Assembly (NCBI RefSeq): GCF_020524005.1
Contig: NZ_JAIVKK010000003.1
Coordinates: forward strand, 310,001 to 374,000
Direction: 5' to 3'
DNA length: 64,000 nucleotides
From: Microbulbifer aggregans
GTDB lineage: Bacteria > Pseudomonadota > Gammaproteobacteria > Pseudomonadales > Cellvibrionaceae
Positions 27,813-35,712 of this stretch are shown one piece after another. Every line of letters begins with the position of its first letter. The stretch's first letter is position 1. Below the pieces are notes generated by a model. The model saw nothing but the letters and a program-made list of their open reading frames with translations. It did no database searches and was not told the origin of the DNA. A program made the position numbers and the translations under genes.

Positions 27813-28138
27813 TACATTCGCAGTATACCGACAAGCACACAACGCCAGTGAGAAGCCCCATACCCGGTGCTTTGCCGCCCCCCCACTTGCCAAGTACAAA
27901 ACACTGATCCCAATAACAAGCACCGTGGCGGTGGCGCTACCACGGATAGCCTTGTGAGACACGCCGTGAACCCATCCTTGGGGGCTCTTCTAAAACATCC
28001 CTGTTTTAGAAGGTCTCACAAGGCTATCCGTCGTATCCCCACCTTCGCATGTAGCTCTGTGGGCTTATCAGAGGCTTGGCAAAAACTACTCTAGACCGCT
28101 ATCTTCCTGAGCAGAAAACACAAAATACGGCTATAGCA
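27813..28138. other. Intergenic region between nitrate reductase and moeA
   Basis: It is non-coding except that the moeA frame can be extended back to a TTG at 28076. It contains palindromic repeat copy B. I see no separate promoter, so moeA may be read through from the nitrate reductase gene or start within this gap. Confidence 0.5.
27942..28031 (+). repeat. Nested palindromic repeat, copy B (subtype 2)
   Basis: Perfect 19-base outer arms (27942-27960 and 28013-28031) enclose CGCCGTGAACCCATCCTTGG and an inner hairpin at 27987-28012 with CATCCCTG at its tip. The core is shared with copy A although the outer arms differ completely. It lies between nasA and moeA. Confidence 0.88.
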
Positions 28139-29392
28139 ATGTCAGACACCTGTGCAGAAAACGGCCTTCGCTCGGTCGAAACCGCAAAACAAATGCTGAT
28201 CGACAGCATCATCCCCATCACGGAAGCCAAAACCATCCCCCTGGGCGAAGCCTGTGGAAAAGTCCTGGCGGAACCGGTTCTCGCGGCCCTCGACCTTCCC
28301 CCCTGCGACAACTCGGCCATGGATGGGTATGCCCTGTGTGGCGATTTCGAGCGTTACACCGTCATCGGCAAAAGCCTCGCCGGCCACCCGTTTACCGGCA
28401 GCCTCGAGCCCGGCCAGGCCACCCGTATCACCACCGGCGCCGCAGTGCCCAGCGGTGCCGATCGGGTGCAGATGCAGGAAAACTGCACGTTCGACGGCGA
28501 CCAGCTCTCCCAGAGCCGTGCAGCCGTGCCCGGAGAAAATATCCGTCGCCGGGGCGAGGATGTGCATACCGGCCAGTCTCTGATTCCGGTGGGCAGTAAA
28601 ATCAAAGTGCCACATATTGCGCTACTCGCCGCCGCAGGCGTCGCCGAAGTGACGGTCCTGCGCCCGATCAAAGCTGCGCTGCTTTCGATTGGCGACGAAC
28701 TCAAGCCCATCGGCACCCCGGCCTCCGAGCTCGGCGATGGCGATATATACGACAGTAACCGTATCGCGTTGAAGGCTGCATTAGAGCAGCTGGATGTGGA
28801 GATCCTCGACCTGGGCTGTTGGCCCGATGAGCCGGGCAAAATCCGCGAGGCGTTTGCCCACGCGCGGGACAATGCCGATTTTGTGCTTACCAGTGGTGGG
28901 GTTTCGGTTGGCGAGGCGGATTACACCAAGACAGTGTTGCAGGAACTGGGAGAAATCGGCTTCTGGAAACTGGCGATCAAACCGGGCAAGCCCTTTGCCT
29001 TCGGCAAACTCCCTAAAGAAAAAGGTGAAACCCTGTTCTTTGGTTTGCCCGGAAACCCGGTATCCGCGATTGTCACCCTGTACCAACTCGTGATTCCGGC
29101 ACTGGATAAACTCAGTGGCACTGCCGATGACCAGCGCCAGCCTCCGCTACAGACCCGTGCACGATTGTTAAACGGTATTCGCAAAAAGCCGGGACGGACC
29201 GATTTCCAGCGCGGCTTTACCTATTGTGATAATGACGGGATTCAGGTCGTGGAAACACGGGGAGTACAGGGTAGCCATATTCTTTCGGGCTTCGCGCAAG
29301 CCAATTGCTTTGTGGTTTTACCCCGTGAAGGTGGAGATTGCGAAACCGGGGACTGGGTTACTGTGGAGCCTTTTAATGCGCCTTTGCGGTGA
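28139..29392 (+). CDS. moeA: Molybdopterin molybdenumtransferase
   Basis: MoeA inserts molybdate into adenylated molybdopterin. The 417-residue product from the ATG at 28139 shows PPCDNSAMDGYALCGDF (domain start), TGAAVPSGADRVQMQE, RRRGEDVHTGQSLIPVG, DIYDSNRIALKAALEQL, TSGGVSVGEADYTK and FGLPGNPVSAIVTLY, all typical of MoeA. The start is uncertain because no clear ribosome site precedes 28139; a TTG at 28076 would add 21 residues without similarity. It completes a Moco gene group serving the adjacent nitrate reductase. Confidence 0.93.
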   Translation: MSDTCAENGLRSVETAKQMLIDSIIPITEAKTIPLGEACGKVLAEPVLAALDLPPCDNSAMDGYALCGDFERYTVIGKSLAGHPFTGSLEPGQATRITTGAAVPSGADRVQMQENCTFDGDQLSQSRAAVPGENIRRRGEDVHTGQSLIPVGSKIKVPHIALLAAAGVAEVTVLRPIKAALLSIGDELKPIGTPASELGDGDIYDSNRIALKAALEQLDVEILDLGCWPDEPGKIREAFAHARDNADFVLTSGGVSVGEADYTKTVLQELGEIGFWKLAIKPGKPFAFGKLPKEKGETLFFGLPGNPVSAIVTLYQLVIPALDKLSGTADDQRQPPLQTRARLLNGIRKKPGRTDFQRGFTYCDNDGIQVVETRGVQGSHILSGFAQANCFVVLPREGGDCETGDWVTVEPFNAPLR

Positions 29393-29488
29393 GTGTAGTC
29401 TTGTAGTCCCGGGTAAGAAGGCACTTTGCCTTTGCTTCACGTCTTATGCTTTGATTGAGCTACTTTATATATGTGAAGGAGTAACCTC

Positions 29489-29782
29489 GTGATTCTTGAA
29501 GTGGCAATACTGGATGTTAAACCCGGGCTTCGTGAAGAATTCGAAATAGCATTTGCGCAGGCTCAGAAAATCATTTCATCCATGCCGGGCTATATCAATC
29601 ACCAACTACAGAAGTGTGTAGAGAAAGAAAACCGCTACATACTTCTGGTTAACTGGGAAAAGCTCGAAGACCATACCGAAGGATTCAGAAAGTCCGCCCA
29701 ATATCAGGATTGGAAAACCCTGCTTCACCACTTCTATGATCCTTTCCCAGAAGTAGAACATTACTCACTAATCGAGAACTAA
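29489..29782 (+). CDS. Antibiotic-biosynthesis-monooxygenase (ABM) domain protein
   Basis: This is a 97-residue ferredoxin-like ABM/DUF1330-type protein, usually a dimeric cytosolic oxidoreductase or a protein with heme or quinone substrates. It shows ILEVAILDVKPGLREEFE, SSMPGYINHQLQKCVEKENR and YILLVNWEKLEDHTEGFR, the family's strand-helix pattern. The GTG start has AAGGAG eight bases upstream. The substrate is unknown. It lies 96 bases after moeA and is more AT-rich than its neighbours. Confidence 0.8.
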   Translation: MILEVAILDVKPGLREEFEIAFAQAQKIISSMPGYINHQLQKCVEKENRYILLVNWEKLEDHTEGFRKSAQYQDWKTLLHHFYDPFPEVEHYSLIEN

Positions 29783-29799
29783 GCGCTCAGATGCGAAGA

Positions 29800-29907
29800 C
29801 AAAGTGCCGGGCATGAGGTTTCAGGAGCGTCGGCGACAGGGAAGTCGCCGACGCAGCGTACAGGGATGTATTCACAGCGGTCCTGAAACCTCATGCCCGG
29901 CACTTTG
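29800..29907 (-). repeat. Nested palindromic repeat, copy C (subtype 1, inverted)
   Basis: Outer arms (29800-29826 and 29881-29907) are essentially perfect complements. Read on the minus strand the core is GGACCGCTGTGAATACATCC followed by a hairpin GTCGGCGAC/GTCGCCGAC with TTCCCT at its tip and CGCTCCTGAAACC, closely matching copy A. The inner stems differ in sequence but keep pairing. It lies between the ABM gene and trmH. Confidence 0.88.
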
Positions 29908-29951
29908 GCGCCACCAAAGCCCGCCAAGTACGGACCACAAACCCACAATGC

Positions 29952-29957
29952 TATAAT
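29952..29957 (+). promoter_or_regulatory. Candidate -10 box for trmH
   Basis: A perfect TATAAT lies about 38 bases before the trmH start. No convincing -35 hexamer is found at the usual spacing, so the promoter call is modest. Confidence 0.4.
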
Positions 29958-29994
29958 CCGCGGCCAATCAAAGACCGAATCAGATAGAAGTACC

Positions 29995-30681
29995 ATGAGC
30001 CGCGCCCGCTACGAGAAATTCAAACAGGTGCTCCGCCAGCGCCAGCACGACATGACCCTGCTCACCGACCAGGTGCACAAAGGCCAGAACATCTCCGCCA
30101 TGCTGCGCACCGCAGACGCCGTCGGCATCCCCGAGATTCACATGGTACAGCCCAGTTACGGCCACCTGCTGTACCACAACACCGCTGGCGGCAGCGGCCG
30201 CTTTACCGGCAACGCCGTCTACCCCGATATTCAGACCGGCATGGCCGAACTCAAAAATCGCGGCATGCACCTCTACGCTGCCCACTGGTCCGACCGCGCC
30301 ATCGACTTCCGTGACGCCGACTACACCAAACCCTTCGCCCTCATCATGGGCGCCGAAAAACATGGCCTGAGCGACTACGCCGCCGAGCACGCCGACGACC
30401 ATATAACGATACCCATTATCGGCATGGTGGAAAGCTACAACGTCAGCGTCGCCGCCGCGATCATCCTGCAGGAAGCCATGCACCAGCGCCAGAACGCCGG
30501 CATGTATGACAACAAAACACTCGACGAAGAAGACCCGGCAATCAAGGACATCCTGTTCCGCTGGATGCATCCGAAGATGGTGAAGTACTGCGAAAAGCAT
30601 GGTCTGCCGTTTCCAGATTTGGATGAGGACGGCGATATTATTCCCCCCAAAGATTCCAAGTACCGCCAGCCCAACAAGTAG
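29995..30681 (+). CDS. trmH: tRNA (guanosine-18-2'-O)-methyltransferase
   Basis: TrmH is a SPOUT-class methyltransferase that methylates G18 in the D loop of tRNAs. The 228-residue protein starts MSRARYEKFKQVLRQRQHDM. It contains VHKGQNISAMLRTADAVGI with the catalytic Arg-containing N-x-x-x-x-x-R block, ALIMGAEKHGLSDYAAEHAD and IPIIGMVESYNVSVAAAIIL, the trefoil-knot cofactor site. The C-terminal helix region (PEMVKYCEKHG-like) is typical. A longer frame to 29893 runs into palindrome copy C and is rejected. Confidence 0.95.
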   Translation: MSRARYEKFKQVLRQRQHDMTLLTDQVHKGQNISAMLRTADAVGIPEIHMVQPSYGHLLYHNTAGGSGRFTGNAVYPDIQTGMAELKNRGMHLYAAHWSDRAIDFRDADYTKPFALIMGAEKHGLSDYAAEHADDHITIPIIGMVESYNVSVAAAIILQEAMHQRQNAGMYDNKTLDEEDPAIKDILFRWMHPKMVKYCEKHGLPFPDLDEDGDIIPPKDSKYRQPNK

Positions 30682-30709
30682 CGAAAAACTCTGACGCGAA
30701 GGGGCTGAC

Positions 30710-30805
30710 GACCGGGAACACCGCGTGAGACCTTCCGCGAGAGGGACCTCGCGGAAGAGCCCCCATGGACGGGTTCACGGCGTGTCTCACGCGGTGTTCC
30801 CGGTC
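30710..30805 (-). repeat. Nested palindromic repeat, copy D (subtype 2, inverted)
   Basis: Perfect outer arms of about 22 bases flank the core. Read on the minus strand it is ACGCCGTGAACCCGTCCATG followed by GGGGCTCTTCCGCGAGGTCC and the returning stem, matching copy B in layout and wording while the stem bases differ. It lies between trmH and the dienelactone hydrolase gene. Confidence 0.88.
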
Positions 30806-30930
30806 GGCAGTACCGCCACACAACTTTCCGATTACCACCCGCAAACACACCAATGCAACATTGCTTTGCCCGCAGCACCCAATTAACCTCTGCAGAATAA
30901 TTTCAAATCCCCACTCCCAAGGAGGACAAT

Positions 30931-31659
30931 GTGTACACCGAAGAAATCGAATACACCGTCGATGGCGAATCTTTTACCGGTTACCTGGCTTACGATGAAA
31001 CCATTGAAGGCAAACGACCGGCCATCCTCCTGATTCACGAGTGGTGGGGCCTGAACGACTTTACCCGCGAAGAAGCCGAGCGCCTCGCTGCCGAAGGCTA
31101 TACCGCCTTCGCCCTGGACATGTATGGAACCGGCGTCGGCGCCGACAACCCCAGTGATGCCGCCGCACTGATGAACAAAACAATCGAAACCGAAGGTGCA
31201 CCCCTGAAGCGTTTCCAGGCTGCGCTCGACCTCATCAACCAGCATGAAACCGTAGAATCCGGACAGATCGCCGCCCAGGGCTACTGCTTCGGTGGTGCCG
31301 TCGCCCTCACCATGGCCCGTCTAGGCCTGCCTCTGAAAGGCGTCGTCAGCTTCCACGGCGCCCTGCAGACCGAAGTCGAAATCAAACCCGGCGATGTCAA
31401 GGCGCAACTGCAAGTACATACCGGTGGCAGCGACGACATGATCCCGACCGCAGATGTCGCCAACTTCGTAACTGAAATGCAGACTGCCGGCGTGCACTTT
31501 GAACTGTTCAGCTACCCCGGTGTAAAACACGGCTTTACTAATCCGGCCGCCACTGGCCGCGGGGAAAAGTTCGGTATCCCACTCGCTTACAACGAAGAGG
31601 CCGCTAACGAAGCCTACGAAAGCGCCCAGAACTTCTACCGAAAAATCTTTGACTACTGA
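30931..31659 (+). CDS. Dienelactone hydrolase family protein
   Basis: This is a cytosolic alpha/beta hydrolase of 242 residues. The family triad is visible: nucleophile Cys119 in AQGYCFGGAVALT, Asp in GGSDDMIPT (about 168), and His200 in GVKHGFTNP. LIHEWWGLNDFTREEAERLA is the conserved N-terminal block with the Glu that restrains the Cys. The GTG start follows AAGGAGG by five bases; an overlapping ATG is in another frame. The substrate is unknown; many members act on lactones or carboxyl esters rather than chlorinated dienelactones. Confidence 0.9.
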   Translation: MYTEEIEYTVDGESFTGYLAYDETIEGKRPAILLIHEWWGLNDFTREEAERLAAEGYTAFALDMYGTGVGADNPSDAAALMNKTIETEGAPLKRFQAALDLINQHETVESGQIAAQGYCFGGAVALTMARLGLPLKGVVSFHGALQTEVEIKPGDVKAQLQVHTGGSDDMIPTADVANFVTEMQTAGVHFELFSYPGVKHGFTNPAATGRGEKFGIPLAYNEEAANEAYESAQNFYRKIFDY

Positions 31660-31769
31660 GGCCGATCACCTAGCCTCCACAACAACAGCAACAATACGCC
31701 TCTCGCGCTGGCGCCGGCTGTCGCCTTCAGGGCACAATGGCCGGCGCTGAATAAACTGAAGGGGGAAGC

Positions 31770-32717
31770 GTGCAACCGATCATTTCCGTACGGGGCGTCG
31801 GTAAAACCTATGCCGGTGGTTTTACCGCACTCAAATCTGTCGATCTCGATATCAACAAAGGCGAAATTTTTGCCCTCCTCGGCCCCAACGGGGCCGGCAA
31901 GACCACCCTAATTAGCATTATCTGTGGCATCGCCAATGCGACTGCTGGCACCGTGAGCGCTGACGGCCACGATATCCAGCGGGATTATCGCGCCGCCCGC
32001 AGCAAGATCGGCCTGGTGCCCCAGGAGTTATCCACAGACTCCTTCGAGAGCGTGTGGGCCACAGTGAATTTCAGCCGCGGCCTGTTCGGCAAGGCGCCGA
32101 ATCCCGCGTATATTGAAAAAATCCTGCGCCAGCTATCCCTGTGGGAAAAGAAAGACAGCCGAATTATGGCGTTGTCCGGTGGGATGAAGCGCCGGGTCAT
32201 GATTGCCAAGGCGCTTTCCCACGAACCCTCGATCCTGTTCCTGGATGAACCCACTGCCGGCGTCGACGTGGAACTGCGCCGGGATATGTGGGAAATGGTG
32301 CGCGGCCTGCGGGAATCCGGTGTCACCATCATCCTCACCACCCACTACATCGAAGAAGCCGAGGAAATGGCCGACCGCATCGGCGTGATCAATCACGGTC
32401 AGATCGTGCTGGTGGAAGAAAAAAATACCCTCATGCAGAAACTGGGCAAGAAACAGCTGGCGATCCAACTGCAGGCGCCAATCGCACAACTGCCCGAAGC
32501 GCTGAAGGCGTTTGAGCTTGAGATTATCGACGAGGGCAACCAGTTGATCTACACCTTCGACACCCAGCGTGAACACACCGGCATTGCCGAACTGTTACGC
32601 GGCCTCAACCAGCAGGGCATCGAATTCAAAGACCTGCATTCCAGCGAAAGTTCACTGGAAGAAATTTTCGTGAACCTGGTGCACCAGAACCAGAGCGAGC
32701 GGCAGCAGGCCGGGTGA
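31770..32717 (+). CDS. ABC-2 exporter ATP-binding protein (YadG-like)
   Basis: This is the nucleotide-binding subunit of an ABC exporter. It has 315 residues with Walker [10 protein letters not shown], a Q-loop region [12 protein letters not shown], signature [15 protein letters not shown], Walker [13 protein letters not shown] and switch His in [16 protein letters not shown]. The C-terminal 90 residues are the extra domain of the YadG/NodI/CcmA-type subfamily. A GTG start follows GGGGGAAGC. The permease gene follows after 16 bases. Substrate unknown. Confidence 0.93.
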   Translation: MQPIISVRGVGKTYAGGFTALKSVDLDINKGEIFALLGPNGAGKTTLISIICGIANATAGTVSADGHDIQRDYRAARSKIGLVPQELSTDSFESVWATVNFSRGLFGKAPNPAYIEKILRQLSLWEKKDSRIMALSGGMKRRVMIAKALSHEPSILFLDEPTAGVDVELRRDMWEMVRGLRESGVTIILTTHYIEEAEEMADRIGVINHGQIVLVEEKNTLMQKLGKKQLAIQLQAPIAQLPEALKAFELEIIDEGNQLIYTFDTQREHTGIAELLRGLNQQGIEFKDLHSSESSLEEIFVNLVHQNQSERQQAG

Positions 32718-32733
32718 TCAATCAGGAGTAACT

Positions 32734-33495
32734 ATGAATTTTTACGGCATTCGCGCCATCTACAAATTTGAAATGGCGCGCACCTGGCGCACCCTGATGC
32801 AGAGTATTGCCTCACCGGTGCTCTCCACATCGCTCTACTTTATTGTGTTCGGCGCAGCGATCGGCTCGCGTATGGGCGATATTGACGGCGTCAGCTACGG
32901 TGCTTTCATTATTCCCGGGCTGATCATGCTCTCGCTGCTGTCCGAGAGTATCTCCAACGCATCCTTCGGCATCTTTTTCCCGAAGTTTTCCGGCACTATT
33001 TATGAAGTACTTTCCGCACCGGTATCCGCTTTTGAAGTGGTTGCAGGTTACGTGGGCGCCGCGGCCACCAAGTCCGTCGTTCTCGGCCTACTGATTCTGG
33101 CGACCGCGCGGTTGTTTGTGGATTATCAGATTGCCCACCCGTTCTGGATGGTGGCCTTCCTGATCCTGACCGCCCTGACCTTCAGCATGTTTGGTTTCAT
33201 CATCGGCGTGTGGGCAGATGACTTCCAGAAACTGCAGGTGATCCCACTGATGGTCGTTACCCCACTGACCTTTCTCGGTGGCGCTTTTTACTCCATCAAT
33301 ATGTTGCCGGAATTCTGGCAGAAGGTGACCCTGTTCAACCCGGTGGTATACCTGATCAGTGGCTTCCGCTGGGCCTTTTACGGTGTATCGGATGTGAATG
33401 TCGGGGTAAGCCTGGGAATGACACTGCTGTTCCTGCTGCTTTGCATGGCGGGTATCTGGTGGATTTTCCGTACCGGCTACAAGATCCGCAGCTAG
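32734..33495 (+). CDS. ABC-2 exporter permease (YadH-like)
   Basis: This inner-membrane permease of 253 residues has six membrane helices and the ABC-2 motif region [20 protein letters not shown] before the last helices. It opens [20 protein letters not shown], very like E. coli YadH. Together with the preceding ATPase it makes a complete half-size transporter. It ends at a bidirectional terminator shared with the convergent TetR gene. Confidence 0.93.
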   Translation: MNFYGIRAIYKFEMARTWRTLMQSIASPVLSTSLYFIVFGAAIGSRMGDIDGVSYGAFIIPGLIMLSLLSESISNASFGIFFPKFSGTIYEVLSAPVSAFEVVAGYVGAAATKSVVLGLLILATARLFVDYQIAHPFWMVAFLILTALTFSMFGFIIGVWADDFQKLQVIPLMVVTPLTFLGGAFYSINMLPEFWQKVTLFNPVVYLISGFRWAFYGVSDVNVGVSLGMTLLFLLLCMAGIWWIFRTGYKIRS

Positions 33496-33524
33496 GTCTG
33501 GTCACGGGTAATCATCCATCCAAT

Positions 33525-33562
33525 AAAAAAGGCCCGCCAGCAAAAACTGGCGGGCCTTTTTT
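33525..33562. terminator. Bidirectional terminator between yadH-like and tetR-type genes
   Basis: AAAAAAGGCCCGCCAG and CTGGCGGGCCTTTTTT are perfect 16-base arms around CAAAAA. There is a T-run on each strand, and it lies between convergent genes, so it should terminate both. Confidence 0.95.
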
Positions 33563-33570
33563 ATTGAAGC

Positions 33571-34215
33571 TCAGGAGCCATATGCCCGCATAAATATTCT
33601 TACTACTTCAGCCACATGCTTGCGGTTTTCCTCTTTCGACGGTGGCTTGCAACACCCAAGTATGATCTGGAAGTGGCGGCACCCGCCCTGCAACATGCCA
33701 AAAAACAGTTCTCCGGCGTGCAGGGTATCTGATACCTGCAACTGTCCCATCGCATCGGCCTGCTCCAGTAGCTGCGACATGGCATTCTGCGTACGCAGTG
33801 GGCCTGCCGTATAAAACAGTTGTGCCATAGTCTGGTCCTGAGCACCCACTGCGTTGATCAGGCGCATCAACTGCATCGAGTCCTCTCCGTATATTATTTC
33901 CAGAAAGGCTTCGCCGATTTGCTGCAGTAAGCCTTCCACCGGCTCCCCTTCCCGCAGGGTGAACAGCGGCATCGGCATCAGGTTTTCGCACTTGGCCCCA
34001 ACGGCCGAACTGAACAGGTTTTCCTTATCGGAAAAATGGCTGTACACCGTGAGTTTGGAGACACCAGCCTCTGCTGCCACCGCATCCATACTGGTACCGG
34101 CAAACCCGTGCGTGAGAAACAGCGTCTTTGCGGCCTCCAGGATCGCACGGCGTTTGGCCGGATCCTTCGGACGCCCACGACTGCCACTTTGCTCGGTTAC
34201 CGTTTGTTCAGACAT
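33571..34215 (-). CDS. TetR/AcrR-family transcriptional regulator
   Basis: This is a likely repressor of the divergent RND efflux genes. It has 214 residues from the ATG at 34215. The N-terminal helix-turn-helix spans about residues 22-67: AILEAAKTLFLTHGFAGTSM, DAVAAEAGVSKLTVYSHFSD and KENLFSSAV. The remaining helices form the ligand-binding dimer domain and include a C-terminal GCRHFQIILGCCKP with adjacent cysteines. A 20-base palindrome at 34341-34360 between it and the pump genes is its probable operator. Confidence 0.92.
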   Translation of the reverse strand: MSEQTVTEQSGSRGRPKDPAKRRAILEAAKTLFLTHGFAGTSMDAVAAEAGVSKLTVYSHFSDKENLFSSAVGAKCENLMPMPLFTLREGEPVEGLLQQIGEAFLEIIYGEDSMQLMRLINAVGAQDQTMAQLFYTAGPLRTQNAMSQLLEQADAMGQLQVSDTLHAGELFFGMLQGGCRHFQIILGCCKPPSKEENRKHVAEVVRIFMRAYGS

Positions 34216-34340
34216 AACTACCCATTTTTCCTTTCCGAGAGTCCTCTCCAGGAATCGTTCCGGGAATCTTTCCTGTGCGCCGTTCCCACGAGCACAACAA
34301 GATCCCACACAATTAGTGGACTCACGAGTTCAATATACTT

Positions 34341-34360
34341 ACTATACTGCCCAGTATAGT
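34341..34360. promoter_or_regulatory. Palindromic operator for the TetR-type regulator
   Basis: ACTATACTG and CAGTATAGT are perfect 9-base arms around CC. The site lies in the divergent region between the regulator and the RND pump, and its TATAGT half resembles a -10 box. Binding would block the promoter. Length and symmetry fit TetR/AcrR operators. Confidence 0.75.
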
Positions 34361-34511
34361 ATTTGTGGCACCGATTCCGGCACTGGCCCGGCACCTTGCC
34401 CATTCGCAATACACCAGCAACACAAGAGTACCAGTTTTTCCGCCGATAAACGCAGCGCCAGAGGTATGGGGCACTGCCGGGAAAACATCAACCACAAGGA
34501 GTGAGGTACAC

Positions 34512-35654
34512 ATGTCCCCTGTGTCAAACCAGTCCCTTTCCCGGCGATTTTGCCATGTCGCGTTCGTACTGGCTGCGCTGGCATTAACCGCTTGCTCTGC
34601 CCCGGAAGCCGGCCAGCAGAAACCACCGCGCCCCGCGATCGTTGCCCAACCTACCTTATCCGGCGCGCAATTGGCCGTATACCCGGGCGAGGTCCGACCA
34701 AGGCACGAGCCCACACTGGCCTTTCGCATTGGCGGCGAAATCACCGAACGTTTAGTGGAAACCGGTGACCGCGTGATCGCAGGTCAGCCGCTGGCGAAGC
34801 TGGACCCGCAAGACCTGCTATTGCAGCGGGACAGCGCCCGCGCGCAACTGGCCGCTGCCGAGGCAGAGCACCGCAACGCCCGCAGTGAACTGACCCGCTA
34901 TCGCGATCTGCTGAAGCGGAAACTGGTGAGTGAATCCCAATTTGAAACCGTACAAACCCGTTTCGACGCCAGTGCAGCCCAGCTCGCGCACGCCAAATCC
35001 CAGCTGGAAGTTGCCGAAAACCAGACAAGCTATACCGTTCTCAAAGCCCCCCGCGACGGCATCATCGCCCGTCGTATGATCGATAGCGGGCAGATCGTCG
35101 CCGCGGGCCAGAGTGTCTTTTCCCTCGCCGCCGATGGCGAACGCGAAGTGCGTATCGACCTGCCGGAACAGGATTTTACCCGTTTTGCCGTCGGGCAAGC
35201 AGTCACGCTGGAACTCTGGTCCCGCCCGGATACACCGTTCAAGGGCCAGATCCGTGAACTTTCACCGGCAGCCGATCCGAACCTGCGCACGTTTGAAGCG
35301 CGGATTGCGTTCAACAACCAACAGATTCAGGCAGAGCTGGGGCAGAGTGCGCGGGTGTATGTGCAGAACCCCCTGGCCAAAGGCAGGCTGAGTGTTCCCA
35401 TGGCCGCAGTTACTGCAGACAGCGGACAGGCCTATGTCTGGGCACTCAATCCGGAAACCATGGTACTGAAAAAGGTCCTGGTCACAGTGGTGAGCTATGG
35501 CGATGAAACGGCCGAAATTCATGGCAGTCTGACACCAGATAGCTGGATCCTCGCTGCCGGCACTCAGCTGGTACAGGACGGTCAGCGTGTGCGCCCGGTG
35601 GATCGCCAGAATAGACCCATTGAATTCGGCGCGAACCTGGCTCAAAACTTCTGA
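34512..35654 (+). CDS. RND efflux periplasmic adaptor (membrane fusion protein)
   Basis: This lipid-anchored adaptor links the RND pump to an outer-membrane channel. It has 380 residues from the ATG at 34512 and a signal ending ALALTACSAPE. A biotinyl-lipoyl half-motif (LVETGDRVIAGQPLAKLDPQ) is followed by an alpha-hairpin (about 90-150) and the second half (VLKAPRDGIIARRMIDSGQI). Beta-barrel and membrane-proximal domains complete it. Its stop is 58 bases before the pump gene. No TolC-type gene is adjacent. Confidence 0.94.
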   Translation: MSPVSNQSLSRRFCHVAFVLAALALTACSAPEAGQQKPPRPAIVAQPTLSGAQLAVYPGEVRPRHEPTLAFRIGGEITERLVETGDRVIAGQPLAKLDPQDLLLQRDSARAQLAAAEAEHRNARSELTRYRDLLKRKLVSESQFETVQTRFDASAAQLAHAKSQLEVAENQTSYTVLKAPRDGIIARRMIDSGQIVAAGQSVFSLAADGEREVRIDLPEQDFTRFAVGQAVTLELWSRPDTPFKGQIRELSPAADPNLRTFEARIAFNNQQIQAELGQSARVYVQNPLAKGRLSVPMAAVTADSGQAYVWALNPETMVLKKVLVTVVSYGDETAEIHGSLTPDSWILAAGTQLVQDGQRVRPVDRQNRPIEFGANLAQNF

Positions 35655-35712
35655 CGGCAACTGCCGTCCCGCCACTCTCTTTCCTCACTGATTTCAGTCC
35701 GGAACTACCGAC

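Noticed and set aside
33525-33562. Perfect inverted repeat as a possible insertion-sequence end
   Set aside because: It lies between convergent genes with A- and T-runs on each side and is fully explained as a bidirectional terminator. No transposase is near.
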